A DNA stretch of 64,000 nt, taken from BJGV01 sp964013575. Its GTDB lineage: Bacteria > Pseudomonadota > Gammaproteobacteria > Burkholderiales > Nitrosomonadaceae. Every line of letters begins with the position of its first letter. Position 1 is the first letter of the stretch. The notes beneath the pieces were generated by a model. The model made no database searches. It saw nothing but the letters and a program-made list of their open reading frames with translations, and was not told the DNA's origin. Positions 28,334-37,878 of the stretch are shown piece by piece. The DNA is taken from assembly GCA_964013575.1 (NCBI GenBank), contig CAXGWP010000002.1, positions 1 to 64,000 of the forward strand. Direction: 5' to 3'. Both the position numbers and the translations under genes were made by a program.

Positions 28334-30238
28334 ATGGAATCTTCAGATACTAAAGAAAAACTTAGTTTTCAAACTGAAGTTACACAGCTTTTAAAACTTA
28401 TGATTCACTCCCTGTATAGTCATAAGGAGATTTTTCTAAGAGAGCTAATTTCTAATTCATCTGATGCTGCTGATAAACTACGTTTTGAAGGCTTGACGGA
28501 TGCCTCGCTTTACGAATCTGACTCAGATCTAAAAATTCGAGTTGATTTTGATATTAATGAACGGACAATATCTATTTCTGATAATGGTATAGGTATGTCT
28601 CGGCAAGAGGTTATTGATCACATTGGAACTATCGCGAAGTCAGGTACAAAGGAATTTTTTGACACATTGACTGGTGATCAAACTAAAGATAGTCATTTAA
28701 TTGGTCAGTTTGGAGTTGGGTTCTATTCATCTTTTATTGTTGCAAAAAAAGTTACTCTTATAACACGACGCGCAGGGTTATCCTCGGAACATGGCGTACG
28801 TTGGGAATCTAGTGGTGAGGGTGATTATTCGTTAGAAACAGTTAAAAAGAATACTCGTGGTACAGATGTGATTTTGTATTTGCGAGAGGGTGAGGATGAG
28901 TTATTAAATGGTTGGCAGCTACGGTCTATAATACGTAAATACTCCGATCATATTGCGCTTCCTATAATTCTAAAAAAAGAAGAATGGTCTGAAGAAAAGA
29001 AAGAAAATATTATCACTGATGAAGATGAAATTATTAATCAGGCAAGTGCTTTATGGGCACGTCCTAAAAATGATATTACATCAGAACAATATAATGAATT
29101 CTACAAGCATGTCGCACATGATCATGAAGCGCCATTAGCTTATGTTCATACTAAAGTAGAAGGTAGACAAGAATATACACAATTATTCTATATACCTTCA
29201 CATGCTCCATTTGATTTATTTGATAAGGATCGTCGTCATGGAATAAAACTTTATGTACAACGTGTCTTTATTATGGATGATGCTGAAAAACTCATGCCAA
29301 ATTATTTACGATTTGTGAGAGGTGTCATTGATTCAAATAATCTGCCCTTAAATGTTTCTCGTGAGATTTTACAGGAATCTAAAGATATCGAATCAATTCG
29401 ATCAGGTTCAGTGAAAAAAATATTGGGGTTACTTAATGATTTATCAAAAGATGAGAAGGATAGTGATAAATATAATACTTTTTGGAAAGAATTTGGGCAG
29501 GTGCTTAAGGAAGGTGTAGGAGAAGATTATGCGAATCGTGAGAAAATTTCATGTTTACTACGTTTTGTTTCTACTTTCTCTGATAGTGATGAGCAATTGG
29601 TTTCATTAAGTGATTATATAGGTCGTATGAAAGAAGGCCAGGAAAAAATTTATTTTATTACTGCCGAAAGTTTGAAAGCAGCTAGAAATAGTCCACATCT
29701 AGAGATTTTCCAGAAAAAGGGTATAGAGGTTATATTATTATTTGATCGTGTTGATGAGTGGCTTGCATCAAATTTGAAAGAATTCGAAGGCAAATCGTTG
29801 CAATCAATTGCAAAAGGTGATCTTGATTTAGGTAGTCTTGAAGGAGAAGAAGAAAAGAAGGAACAGGAGAAGGAAGCAAGTGAGTATAAAGAACTTACTG
29901 ATAAAATTAAGAGTGCTTTAAGTGAGCAAGTGAAGGATGTTCGTATTACTTTACGTTTAACTGAGTCTCCTGCGTGCTTGGTAGCTGATAGTCATGAAAT
30001 GGGTGGTAATTTAGAACGGTTATTAAAATCAGCTGGTCAGAAAGTTAATCATTCTAAGCCAATCCTTGAGATCAATCCGCATCATCCAATGGTTCAGAAA
30101 TTAAAATATGAGGAAGTACGTTTTAATGATTGGAGCAGTATTTTGTTTGACCAAGCGTTACTTGCTGAGGGAGGGCAGTTAGAGGATCCTGCTGCATTTG
30201 TTAAAAAACTTAATGAACTTTTATTACAGACAGTTTAG
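28334..30238 (+). CDS. htpG: Molecular chaperone HtpG (Hsp90 family)
   Basis: ATP-dependent cytosolic chaperone, 634 aa (E. coli 624). The GHKL ATPase motifs are ELISNSSDAADKLR (catalytic Glu, near residue 38), DNGIGM (near 85) and GQFGVGFYS (near 127). The middle-domain Arg is in LNVSREILQES and the C-terminal dimerisation domain is complete. AAGGAG lies before the ATG at 28334. The 113-bp spacer after nuoN holds a 7-bp stem (28263-28269 with 28282-28288) but no obvious sigma-32 promoter, so heat regulation cannot be shown. Confidence 0.98.
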   Translation: MESSDTKEKLSFQTEVTQLLKLMIHSLYSHKEIFLRELISNSSDAADKLRFEGLTDASLYESDSDLKIRVDFDINERTISISDNGIGMSRQEVIDHIGTIAKSGTKEFFDTLTGDQTKDSHLIGQFGVGFYSSFIVAKKVTLITRRAGLSSEHGVRWESSGEGDYSLETVKKNTRGTDVILYLREGEDELLNGWQLRSIIRKYSDHIALPIILKKEEWSEEKKENIITDEDEIINQASALWARPKNDITSEQYNEFYKHVAHDHEAPLAYVHTKVEGRQEYTQLFYIPSHAPFDLFDKDRRHGIKLYVQRVFIMDDAEKLMPNYLRFVRGVIDSNNLPLNVSREILQESKDIESIRSGSVKKILGLLNDLSKDEKDSDKYNTFWKEFGQVLKEGVGEDYANREKISCLLRFVSTFSDSDEQLVSLSDYIGRMKEGQEKIYFITAESLKAARNSPHLEIFQKKGIEVILLFDRVDEWLASNLKEFEGKSLQSIAKGDLDLGSLEGEEEKKEQEKEASEYKELTDKIKSALSEQVKDVRITLRLTESPACLVADSHEMGGNLERLLKSAGQKVNHSKPILEINPHHPMVQKLKYEEVRFNDWSSILFDQALLAEGGQLEDPAAFVKKLNELLLQTV

Positions 30239-30443
30239 GACATCCGTTAAGTATTTGTGGGGGTATGCTAGTATCTAATCTTTATTGAGAAATGTATATT
30301 AATATAAAACTACATTAAGAATAGGAATTTATTAGAATACTTTAGGTGCCAAATTATTGGTATCCATATTAGGTTTTAATATCCTGCTTATATTCCTTAT
30401 GATTAGTTATATTTACAAGTGCCAAATATCATTTTTTTCAAAG

Positions 30444-31742
30444 ATGAAAATTAGACATATTGGAGTTCCATATTTGAATCGTGTTCTCTTTGTACTGACA
30501 GTTATGCCATTAGCTTCAGCATTTGCTGATAAGCCTATATCTGAGTTAACTGCGGCTCCTACTGTATTTATTTCTATCCCTACTCTTCAAAAATTAGGGT
30601 TAGAAGCAAATGGATTAATTCGTGCTGCAAGTTCTAGAGTTGATGCTGCTAAAGCAGGGGTGGTTAGTGCTGGTGCATATCCAAATCCAGAGTTAGAATT
30701 TGTTGGGGGACATAATCGTGCAAGAGCTTCTGGGCCGATATCCGGTAATACTTATGGAGCATACATTAGCCAAAGAATTGAGAACCCATTCATGCGTAGC
30801 GCTAGAATTAAATCTGCTGAAGCAGATGTAGAAGCTAGTAAAGCTGGCTTGGATCGATCTCGAGCTGATTTGGCAGCTGCGTTACGGGTTCGTGCGTATG
30901 AACTTTTGTTACGTCAAGAAATTGCAAAAGTAGAATCTGGTGTCCTTGAACTCATGGAAGAGATACGTAGACGTGTCCAGGTCGGTGTAGATACAGGAGA
31001 GTCAGCACGCTTTGAATTGATTAAAGCCGATGCTGAAGTCTTGACTGCAAAAAGTAGAAAAGAAACTGCCTTATTAGATTCTTTACGTGCTAGAGTGAAT
31101 TTGATAAAACTTACTGCTGGTGCTTTAAGTGATTCTTTTGAAATTAAAGCATCTTTACTTGATCAGGAATCCTTGCCTTCTCTAGAAACTCTTCGTGAAG
31201 AAATTCAGGTAGTAAATCCAGATGTTTCAAGGTTGTTAGCTGAATTAAATAGTGCGCATCTTACAACAAAGAAAGAGCGTGCTTCTGTGCTTCCATCATT
31301 ACAGCTAAAGTTTGGTCAGGAGCGTGATCCTGAATTTGCTTATAATATAGCTAGTTTAAATCTTGAGATACCGCTATTTGATCGCCGGCATGGTCCAATT
31401 GCAGTTGCTGCCTCAGAAGCAGAACAGGTAAAGGAAACCTTAGATTATCGTAGATTTGAGATTATTCAGCTACTTGAATCGTCTTGGCAACGGAAAAGAA
31501 TTGCTGAGCGTAGAATAGAAATGTTTGAAACAGGAATAATTAGCCAAGCAGAATCAGCGCTTCGTGTAGCTCAGGCAGCATATCGTTTTGGTGAACGAGG
31601 ATTACTGGATGTACTTGATGCACAACGTGTATTACGTAGCGTGCGAGCAGATCTATTACAAGCTCGTTTTGAGTATCAGATGGCTGTCTCTGAGATTCTC
31701 CGACTTCGAGGCCAATATCCAAAGGAGAAAGTTATAAAATGA
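30444..31742 (+). CDS. Outer-membrane efflux channel, TolC/CzcC family
   Basis: Outer-membrane factor of a heavy-metal RND efflux system. From the ATG at 30444 the protein is 432 aa and starts with a signal peptide, KIRHIGVPYLNR followed by a hydrophobic stretch, cleaved likely after SAFA. Two OEP repeats follow with the typical long helical, Ala-rich pattern (residues about 60-250 and 260-420), ending QRVLRSVRADLLQARFEYQMA. An in-frame TTG at 30357 would add 29 residues and spoil the signal peptide, so it was not used. There is no clear Shine-Dalgarno at 30444. The stop overlaps the next gene by 4 bp. Confidence 0.88.
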   Translation: MKIRHIGVPYLNRVLFVLTVMPLASAFADKPISELTAAPTVFISIPTLQKLGLEANGLIRAASSRVDAAKAGVVSAGAYPNPELEFVGGHNRARASGPISGNTYGAYISQRIENPFMRSARIKSAEADVEASKAGLDRSRADLAAALRVRAYELLLRQEIAKVESGVLELMEEIRRRVQVGVDTGESARFELIKADAEVLTAKSRKETALLDSLRARVNLIKLTAGALSDSFEIKASLLDQESLPSLETLREEIQVVNPDVSRLLAELNSAHLTTKKERASVLPSLQLKFGQERDPEFAYNIASLNLEIPLFDRRHGPIAVAASEAEQVKETLDYRRFEIIQLLESSWQRKRIAERRIEMFETGIISQAESALRVAQAAYRFGERGLLDVLDAQRVLRSVRADLLQARFEYQMAVSEILRLRGQYPKEKVIK

Positions 31743-32902
31743 GATTTATGGTGTTAAATAGGTACGCTATTATTTTCATTTCTTTATTTATAGGTGGGTG
31801 CAATAGTAGTACTCCTATAGTGCTTCCTGAAGAGCAGCGGCCGCTTTTACCTAATAAAGATATTTATAGTATTAAGGTTGAGCCAGAAATGGCTAAGCAA
31901 TTAAAAATAGGCTTACCTGTATTATTGGAAATTGCTGATAGATTACGGGTACCTGGTAGAGTAGAAGAAGATGAACAAAAGCTTGTCCGTATCGGTGCAA
32001 ATGTAACTGGCAGAATTGTAGAAGTAAATTCAAGGCTAGGTGACGAAGTTAAGCCTGGTACAGTTCTAGCAAAAATATCTAGTCCAGAATTTACTAAAGC
32101 ACAGCTTGCATTTTTACGTGCAAATTCTGAGACAACGTTAGCTGAGCGTGCATCTGAGCGTGCAGCCCAATTATTACTAGCTGATGTAATAGGGAGCGCT
32201 GAACTACAACGTAGAGAATCTGAGTTACAAGTTTTTCGTGCAGAGAGAAGTGCAGCAACAGATCAATTACGCTTATTAGGAATAGGTAGTAAAGATCTTA
32301 GTATTCTTGGGGAATTTGGTCGTATTCTTCCTTCAGTTGAAATTGTTGCTCCAATAGAAGGTACTGTGATTGAACGTCGGGTTTCAGTTGGACAGGTAGT
32401 AGAACCTTCTGATCAATTATATGCAATTGCTGATTTATCTTCAGTGTGGGTAGTAGGAGATGTGCCTGAACAAAGTGCAAGAGAAGTAAAAGATGGTCAG
32501 CATGTAGAAATATATATACCAGCATTAGGTGACGTGCGTTTAATAGGGCGTATTGTTTTTGTTGCAGATATTGTTGATCCAGAGACTAGAACAGTTATGG
32601 TACGTACACTAGTGGATAATGAGAAGCGAAATTTAAAACCAGCTATGTTAGCAAGAATGTATATAACAGGGATAACAAATAAGAAATTGGTTATTCCAGA
32701 AGGGGCGGTAGTACGTGAGGATAATCGTGATCATGTTTTTATTGCACAGGGTGATAACAATTTTCTTCTTGTGCCTGTTGAGCTAGGTGAAGCAATTGGA
32801 AAAGTAAGGCCAGTAATTGAAGGGATTGATAAAGATCGTGAAATTGTTCTTGATGGAGCTTTTCATTTAAATAATGAGCGCAAACGCGCTGACTTGGAAT
32901 AA
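31739..32902 (+). CDS. Periplasmic adaptor (HlyD/CzcB family), lipoprotein
   Basis: Membrane-fusion protein linking the RND pump to the outer-membrane channel, 387 aa. The N-terminus has a lipobox ending IGGC, with Cys21 as the predicted lipidated residue. Then follow a lipoyl-like half (RIGANVTGRIVEVNSRLGDEVKPG), a helical hairpin (about 115-180), and the second lipoyl half (EIVAPIEGTVIERRVSVGQVV). The beta-barrel and proximal domain end at about 385. No His-rich or Met-rich metal-binding N-terminal segment is visible. GGAG at 31724-31727 is 11 bases before the ATG. It overlaps the channel gene by 4 bp and lies 3 bp before the pump gene. Confidence 0.9.
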   Translation: MRFMVLNRYAIIFISLFIGGCNSSTPIVLPEEQRPLLPNKDIYSIKVEPEMAKQLKIGLPVLLEIADRLRVPGRVEEDEQKLVRIGANVTGRIVEVNSRLGDEVKPGTVLAKISSPEFTKAQLAFLRANSETTLAERASERAAQLLLADVIGSAELQRRESELQVFRAERSAATDQLRLLGIGSKDLSILGEFGRILPSVEIVAPIEGTVIERRVSVGQVVEPSDQLYAIADLSSVWVVGDVPEQSAREVKDGQHVEIYIPALGDVRLIGRIVFVADIVDPETRTVMVRTLVDNEKRNLKPAMLARMYITGITNKKLVIPEGAVVREDNRDHVFIAQGDNNFLLVPVELGEAIGKVRPVIEGIDKDREIVLDGAFHLNNERKRADLE

Positions 32903-32905
32903 AAG

Positions 32906-35900
32906 ATGCTTGATCTACTGGTGCGTGTATCAATTAAGCATCGACTTATAGTAGTAGTGACCGCTTTTATTTTATTAGGTTTGGGTATAAGAGCGGCTCA
33001 GAAATTATCAGTTGATGCTTTTCCAGATGTAACTAATGTACAAGTACAGGTTGCAACTGAGGCATTAGGAAGAAGCCCAGAAGAAATTGAGCGTCTAATT
33101 ACAATACCAATAGAAATTGAAATGACAGGTTTGCCTGGTTTGGTAGACATGCGTTCATTAAATAAGAGCGGGTTATCTGTTATTACTTTGGTATTTACGG
33201 ATGATACAGATGTATTCTTTGCACGTCAGCTTGTATTAGAACGTTTACTTAAAGTAACAAGCATTATGCCCCCAGGTATTAGACCTATTCTTGGGCCAAT
33301 TTCTACTGGTCTAGGAGAAGTGTACCAATACATAATTGATCACCCAGATGATGGGAATCGTACACTTTCAATAGAGGAGCTAACGGAAAGACGTGTAATT
33401 CAGGACTGGATTGTACGACCTATGTTACGCTCAATTGAGGGTGTTGCAGAAATCAATTCGCAAGGTGGATATGTCAAACAATATCAGGTATTAGTAGATC
33501 CAGTTAGATTACGTCACTACAATTTGACACTTACTCAGGTTGACCAAGCTATAAGTAATAATAATGCTAATGCTAGTGGAGGAATTTTGCCATTAGGTGC
33601 AGAACAATATTTAATAAGAAGTGTAGGGTTGCTCAAAACAGTAGAAGATATTGGTAATATTGTACTTAAAGAAGATGATGGTGTACCTATTTTTATTCGT
33701 AATATAGCAGAGGTAAGAATTGGCACGGCTGTTCGTCAGGGAACTGTACTAAAAGGTAGTCACACTGAAGCAGCATCAGGTATTGTAATGATGATGAGGG
33801 GTGGGAATGCTAAGGATATTGTTGGGCGAGTAAAAGAAAAAGTAGCTAAAATTAATAGTCTTAAATTATTGCCTGGTGGGCTTCAAATAACACCATATTA
33901 TGACAGGACTGAACTTGTAGATGCTGCTTTATTCATGGTAAGTAAAGTATTATTAGAAGGAGTTTTGCTTGTAATTTTTATTTTATTTATTTTTTTAGGG
34001 GATGCTCGTTCTAGTTTAATCGTTGTAGTCACACTGATTATTACGCCATTAGTTACTTTTATTGTAATGAATCGATATGGGATCTCTGCGAATCTTATGT
34101 CTTTAGGTGGATTAGCAATTGCTATAGGACTAATGGTGGATTCTACTGTTGTAGTTGTAGAGAATGTTTATCATCGCCTCTGTAATCCTACTGTATCAGG
34201 GAAAAATTATCTACGAATACATGCAATCATTGATGCCGTTTCTGAAGTAGGTATGCCTGTTGTTTTTGGTGTTTTTATAATTATTCTTGTTTTCCTGCCA
34301 CTCATGACATTACATGGCATGGAAGGAAAAATATTTAGCCCATTGGCATTTACAATTGCAATTGCACTCACGATTTCCTTATTTTTTTCATTAACACTTT
34401 CACCAGTTTTGTGCGCTTTCTTCCTTAAGGGTAATACTATTGATCATGATACCAAGGTTACTTCTATTTTAAGGGGAGCTTATGAATATATACTAAAATT
34501 TGCAATGAGAAAGGAAAAAATTATAATTTTTATTGCATCATTATTAATAATATTAGGATTAATTTTTTATTCTTTATTAGGTAAATCATTTATACCTATT
34601 ATGAAAGAAGGATCTTTAGTACCACAAATTAATCGTGTTGCATCTATTTCACTTAATGAATCCATTAAAATGGAAAAAGAAGCATTAAAAATGATTATAG
34701 GAGTACCTGGTGTAAAGAGTGTAGTAACTAAACTTGGAAGAGGTGAATCGCCAGCAGATCCAGTAGGACCAAATGAGTCAGATCCAATTGTGACTTTGGA
34801 TCTTGGTGCTGGACGTAGTCAAGATGAAATTGCAGATGATATTCGATCCCGTTTGGGAGCACTACCTGGTGTACAAATTGTCATGTCCCAACCAATTGCT
34901 GAGCGAGTTGATGAGATGGTAACTGGTGTTCGTTCACAGATAGCTGTAAAAATATTTGGTGATGATATTGGAGAATTACGTAGGTTATCAGAGCAGGTTA
35001 TACGAATCATTAGAACAGTACCAGGTGCACGTGATGTTCGTATGGAGAGACTTTCTGGGCAACATTCTTTGGCTATTAAAATAAACCGTCGTGCTATTGC
35101 ACGTCATGGTATTAATGTATCTGATGTTAATGAGCTAATTGAAACTGCTATAGGAGGCAAAGAAATTACTAGTCTGTTTGAGGGCGAAAAAAGGTTCTCT
35201 ATTTTGTTGAGATTGCCAAATAGATTACGTAATAATATTGATTCAATTCATGATCTGTTATTATTAGCTCCTAGTGGCGCATTGGTACCACTAAATGCAT
35301 TAGCAACTATTAAAATTATAGATGGACCTGCACAAATTTCTCGTGATAATGGGAAACGTAGAGTTGTTGTTGGCGCTAATGTCAGTGGGCGAGATTTAGA
35401 TGGTTTTGTAAAAGATATACAGTACCGTGTAGCAGAAAAGATTAAGTTACCAGATGGATACTTCTTCAAATGGGGAGGACAATTTGAAAGTATGGAACGT
35501 GCTATGGAGACCTTGTCATTGATAGTTCCACTTACAATTGCAGGAATATTCTTTCTTTTATACCTTCTATTTAAATCAATTAAGCTTGCTGGCCTTATTA
35601 TTTTAGTTTTACCATTTGCATCCGTAGGTGGGGTGTTCTCATTATTTGTTACAGGTGAATACTTATCTGTACCTGCATCAGTAGGATTTATTGCATTATG
35701 GGGAATTTCAGTATTAAATGGTGTAGTACTAGTTTCATATATTAAAAAGCTTCGTAATGAAGGCATTGCTGTGACTGAGGCTGTAATTAAAGGATGTGCC
35801 CAGAGATTTCGACCAGTTTTAATGACTGCTACTGTTGCAATGTTTGCATTAATTCCTTTTCTTTTTGCTACGGGTCCTGGATCTGATGTACAGCGGCCAC

Positions 35901-36010
35901 TTGCTATTGTAGTGATTGGGGGGCTAATTACTTCAACTTTGTTGACGTTAGTAGTATTGCCTATTTTATATCGTTGGTTTGATGATAAGTACGTAATAGG
36001 AAAAAATTAA
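32906..36010 (+). CDS. Heavy-metal efflux RND pump (CzcA/CusA family)
   Basis: Proton-driven inner-membrane pump of the HME-RND family, 1034 aa, with 12 spans and two large periplasmic loops. The TM4 motif reads AIGLMVDSTVVVVEN, with D412 and E419 as proton-relay candidates. The AIG..D form resembles the CusA (Cu/Ag) group rather than the DFG form of CzcA, but DST replaces DAA. In the periplasmic cleft, the position of the CusA copper Met (PLEM) is occupied by PNESD, which resembles CzcA (PPN-SD). The substrate therefore cannot be assigned. No regulator or metallochaperone gene adjoins the operon. Confidence 0.93.
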   Translation: MLDLLVRVSIKHRLIVVVTAFILLGLGIRAAQKLSVDAFPDVTNVQVQVATEALGRSPEEIERLITIPIEIEMTGLPGLVDMRSLNKSGLSVITLVFTDDTDVFFARQLVLERLLKVTSIMPPGIRPILGPISTGLGEVYQYIIDHPDDGNRTLSIEELTERRVIQDWIVRPMLRSIEGVAEINSQGGYVKQYQVLVDPVRLRHYNLTLTQVDQAISNNNANASGGILPLGAEQYLIRSVGLLKTVEDIGNIVLKEDDGVPIFIRNIAEVRIGTAVRQGTVLKGSHTEAASGIVMMMRGGNAKDIVGRVKEKVAKINSLKLLPGGLQITPYYDRTELVDAALFMVSKVLLEGVLLVIFILFIFLGDARSSLIVVVTLIITPLVTFIVMNRYGISANLMSLGGLAIAIGLMVDSTVVVVENVYHRLCNPTVSGKNYLRIHAIIDAVSEVGMPVVFGVFIIILVFLPLMTLHGMEGKIFSPLAFTIAIALTISLFFSLTLSPVLCAFFLKGNTIDHDTKVTSILRGAYEYILKFAMRKEKIIIFIASLLIILGLIFYSLLGKSFIPIMKEGSLVPQINRVASISLNESIKMEKEALKMIIGVPGVKSVVTKLGRGESPADPVGPNESDPIVTLDLGAGRSQDEIADDIRSRLGALPGVQIVMSQPIAERVDEMVTGVRSQIAVKIFGDDIGELRRLSEQVIRIIRTVPGARDVRMERLSGQHSLAIKINRRAIARHGINVSDVNELIETAIGGKEITSLFEGEKRFSILLRLPNRLRNNIDSIHDLLLLAPSGALVPLNALATIKIIDGPAQISRDNGKRRVVVGANVSGRDLDGFVKDIQYRVAEKIKLPDGYFFKWGGQFESMERAMETLSLIVPLTIAGIFFLLYLLFKSIKLAGLIILVLPFASVGGVFSLFVTGEYLSVPASVGFIALWGISVLNGVVLVSYIKKLRNEGIAVTEAVIKGCAQRFRPVLMTATVAMFALIPFLFATGPGSDVQRPLAIVVIGGLITSTLLTLVVLPILYRWFDDKYVIGKN

Positions 36011-36131
36011 GTTAAAACTAGTTGTTAGTTTAATAACAAATAAATTTTATAGTATGCAGGTTTAATTCCAGAATTGAATATTTACTTTATGGCTTACGTT
36101 GTAAAATAGAAAAAAATTATAGAGAGAGGAT

Positions 36132-37019
36132 ATGCCACAATTATCATCAATATCAAATGAGAAGGCTAGAATTCTTGCTGAGGCAATACCATATATTCAG
36201 CGTTTTCATGGGAAAACAATTGTTATTAAGTATGGTGGTAATGCCATGATTGATGAGAAATTAAAGAATAGCTTTGCTCAGGATGTGGTTTTACTAAAAT
36301 TGGTAGGCATGAATCCTGTGATTGTTCACGGTGGTGGGCCTCAGATTGATAATATGTTGAAGCGTGTTGGAAAAAAGAGAGAATTTATAGAGGGTATGCG
36401 CGTAACTGATATAGAGACTATGGAAGTTGTTGAAATGGTTCTAGGTGGGCTTATTAACAAAAGTATAGTCAATTTAATTAACCAAAATGGGGGCCATGCT
36501 GTTGGCTTAACTGGTAAAGATGGGTCTTTTATCCGTGCAAAGAAACTGCAGATTCTGGATAGAAAGAAATCAGATGAAAGAATTGATATAGGCCTAGTAG
36601 GGGAGATCGAAAGTATTGACCCAGAATTAATTTCTTTATTAGATACTCGGAGTTTTATTCCGGTAATTGCTCCGATTGGTGTAGGAGAAAATGGAGAATC
36701 CTATAATATTAATGCTGATCTGGTTGCTGGGAAGCTTGCCGAAATATTAGATTCAGAGAAATTAATACTCCTTAGTAATATCCCGGGTGTTCAGGATGAG
36801 AATGGGAATTTATTGACTAGGTTGACTATAAGGATGGTGGATACACTAATTTCAAATAGGGTGATTTCTGGTGGGATGCAGCCTAAAATAGAGGCAATAT
36901 TAGATGCAGTAAAAAATGGTGTACACTCTTGTCACATAATTGATGGGAGAGTTGAGCATGCATTATTACTAGAAGTGTTAACAGATACTGGTGTTGGAAC
37001 TCTTATTACAGAAAAATAA
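36132..37019 (+). CDS. argB: Acetylglutamate kinase
   Basis: Phosphorylates N-acetylglutamate in arginine biosynthesis. 295 aa, full length. Motifs: VIKYGGNAM near residue 35 (phosphate-binding Lys), VHGGGPQI near 70, the substrate-binding LVAGKLAEIL near 200, and the C-terminal GGMQPKIEAILDAVKNGV. It begins 121 bp after the RND pump, with GAGAGAGGAT before the ATG, and is convergent with moeB. The N-terminal helix of the arginine-sensitive hexameric type is suggested by the roughly 25 residues before the first strand. Confidence 0.97.
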   Translation: MPQLSSISNEKARILAEAIPYIQRFHGKTIVIKYGGNAMIDEKLKNSFAQDVVLLKLVGMNPVIVHGGGPQIDNMLKRVGKKREFIEGMRVTDIETMEVVEMVLGGLINKSIVNLINQNGGHAVGLTGKDGSFIRAKKLQILDRKKSDERIDIGLVGEIESIDPELISLLDTRSFIPVIAPIGVGENGESYNINADLVAGKLAEILDSEKLILLSNIPGVQDENGNLLTRLTIRMVDTLISNRVISGGMQPKIEAILDAVKNGVHSCHIIDGRVEHALLLEVLTDTGVGTLITEK

Positions 37020-37079
37020 TTTTAGAAGATATATAAATGGAAATATTTAACTTCCTAACATCATTAGACTTGTCTTTTA

Positions 37080-37832
37080 TTAGGTGTTAATACAACATAC
37101 AGTACATTCTGGATCTTTTTTTAGATTTATTGAGCGCCACTCCATAGTTAAGCTATTAAGTAACATTAATCGTCCATTTAAAGTGTTCCCTATATCAAGT
37201 AGGATTTTGGTTGCTTCTGCCGCTTGCATGGAGCCAATAATACCAACTAAAGGAGAGAAAACTCCCATTGTTGCACAATGCATATCTTTGTTACTCCCAT
37301 CTTTTGAGAATAAACAATGATAGCAAGGACTAGTATTTTTACTCATATCAAATACAGATATTTGTCCCTTAAATTGTATAGCAGCTCCAGATACAAGAGG
37401 TTTTCTGTGAATTACACATGCTTGATTTATTATATGTCGAGTTAAGAAATTATCACTTGCATCTATTACTACATTAGCTTTAGGAACCAGGTCTTGTAAT
37501 TTTTTTTCGCCTATATATTCGTGGATTGCTGTTACATGTATTTCAGGGTTAATTTTAGTAATTGCTTTTTTTGCAGAACAAACTTTTGGCATGCCAATAG
37601 TTTCACTATTGTGAATAGCTTGCCTTTGTAAGTTAGTTAAATCTACTTCATCATTATCGCAAAGGATTAATTTGCCTATTCCACTAGCAGCAAGATACAT
37701 TGCAACTGGAGAACCTAATCCACCTAAACCGATAATAAGAGCACAAGATTCTTTTAGTTTTTCTTGGCCAAGTACACCTATTTGCGGAAGTAAAATATGG
37801 CGACTATAACGTAGTAATTGTTCATCATTCAT
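37080..37832 (-). CDS. moeB: ThiF/MoeB-family adenylyltransferase
   Basis: E1-like enzyme that adenylates the C-terminal Gly of a ubiquitin-fold sulfur carrier (MoaD or ThiS). 250 aa (E. coli MoeB 249). ATP-binding GLGGLGS is at 35-41. Zinc ligands are C170/C173 (CYHC) and C243/C246 (CTVC), and the conserved C186 lies in HCATMG. The family splits between MoeB and ThiF and the choice cannot be made from sequence alone; no moa or thi gene is adjacent. It is last in the minus-strand run gpmA-envC-ctpA-moeB, a common betaproteobacterial order. Confidence 0.88.
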   Translation of the reverse strand: MNDEQLLRYSRHILLPQIGVLGQEKLKESCALIIGLGGLGSPVAMYLAASGIGKLILCDNDEVDLTNLQRQAIHNSETIGMPKVCSAKKAITKINPEIHVTAIHEYIGEKKLQDLVPKANVVIDASDNFLTRHIINQACVIHRKPLVSGAAIQFKGQISVFDMSKNTSPCYHCLFSKDGSNKDMHCATMGVFSPLVGIIGSMQAAEATKILLDIGNTLNGRLMLLNSLTMEWRSINLKKDPECTVCCINT

Positions 37833-37878
37833 GATTCACTAAGGAACTAATATTTGTTTTTAAATTTTTTTGTATTTG

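Noticed and set aside
30357..30443. N-terminal extension of the efflux channel from a TTG
   Set aside because: It would put a second hydrophobic stretch before a good signal peptide; the ATG at 30444 gives a normal exported protein.
35248..35766. 172-codon open frame on the minus strand inside the RND pump gene
   Set aside because: It is the antisense shadow of a strongly conserved pump coding sequence, with Ser/Pro/Thr-rich composition typical of such shadows.
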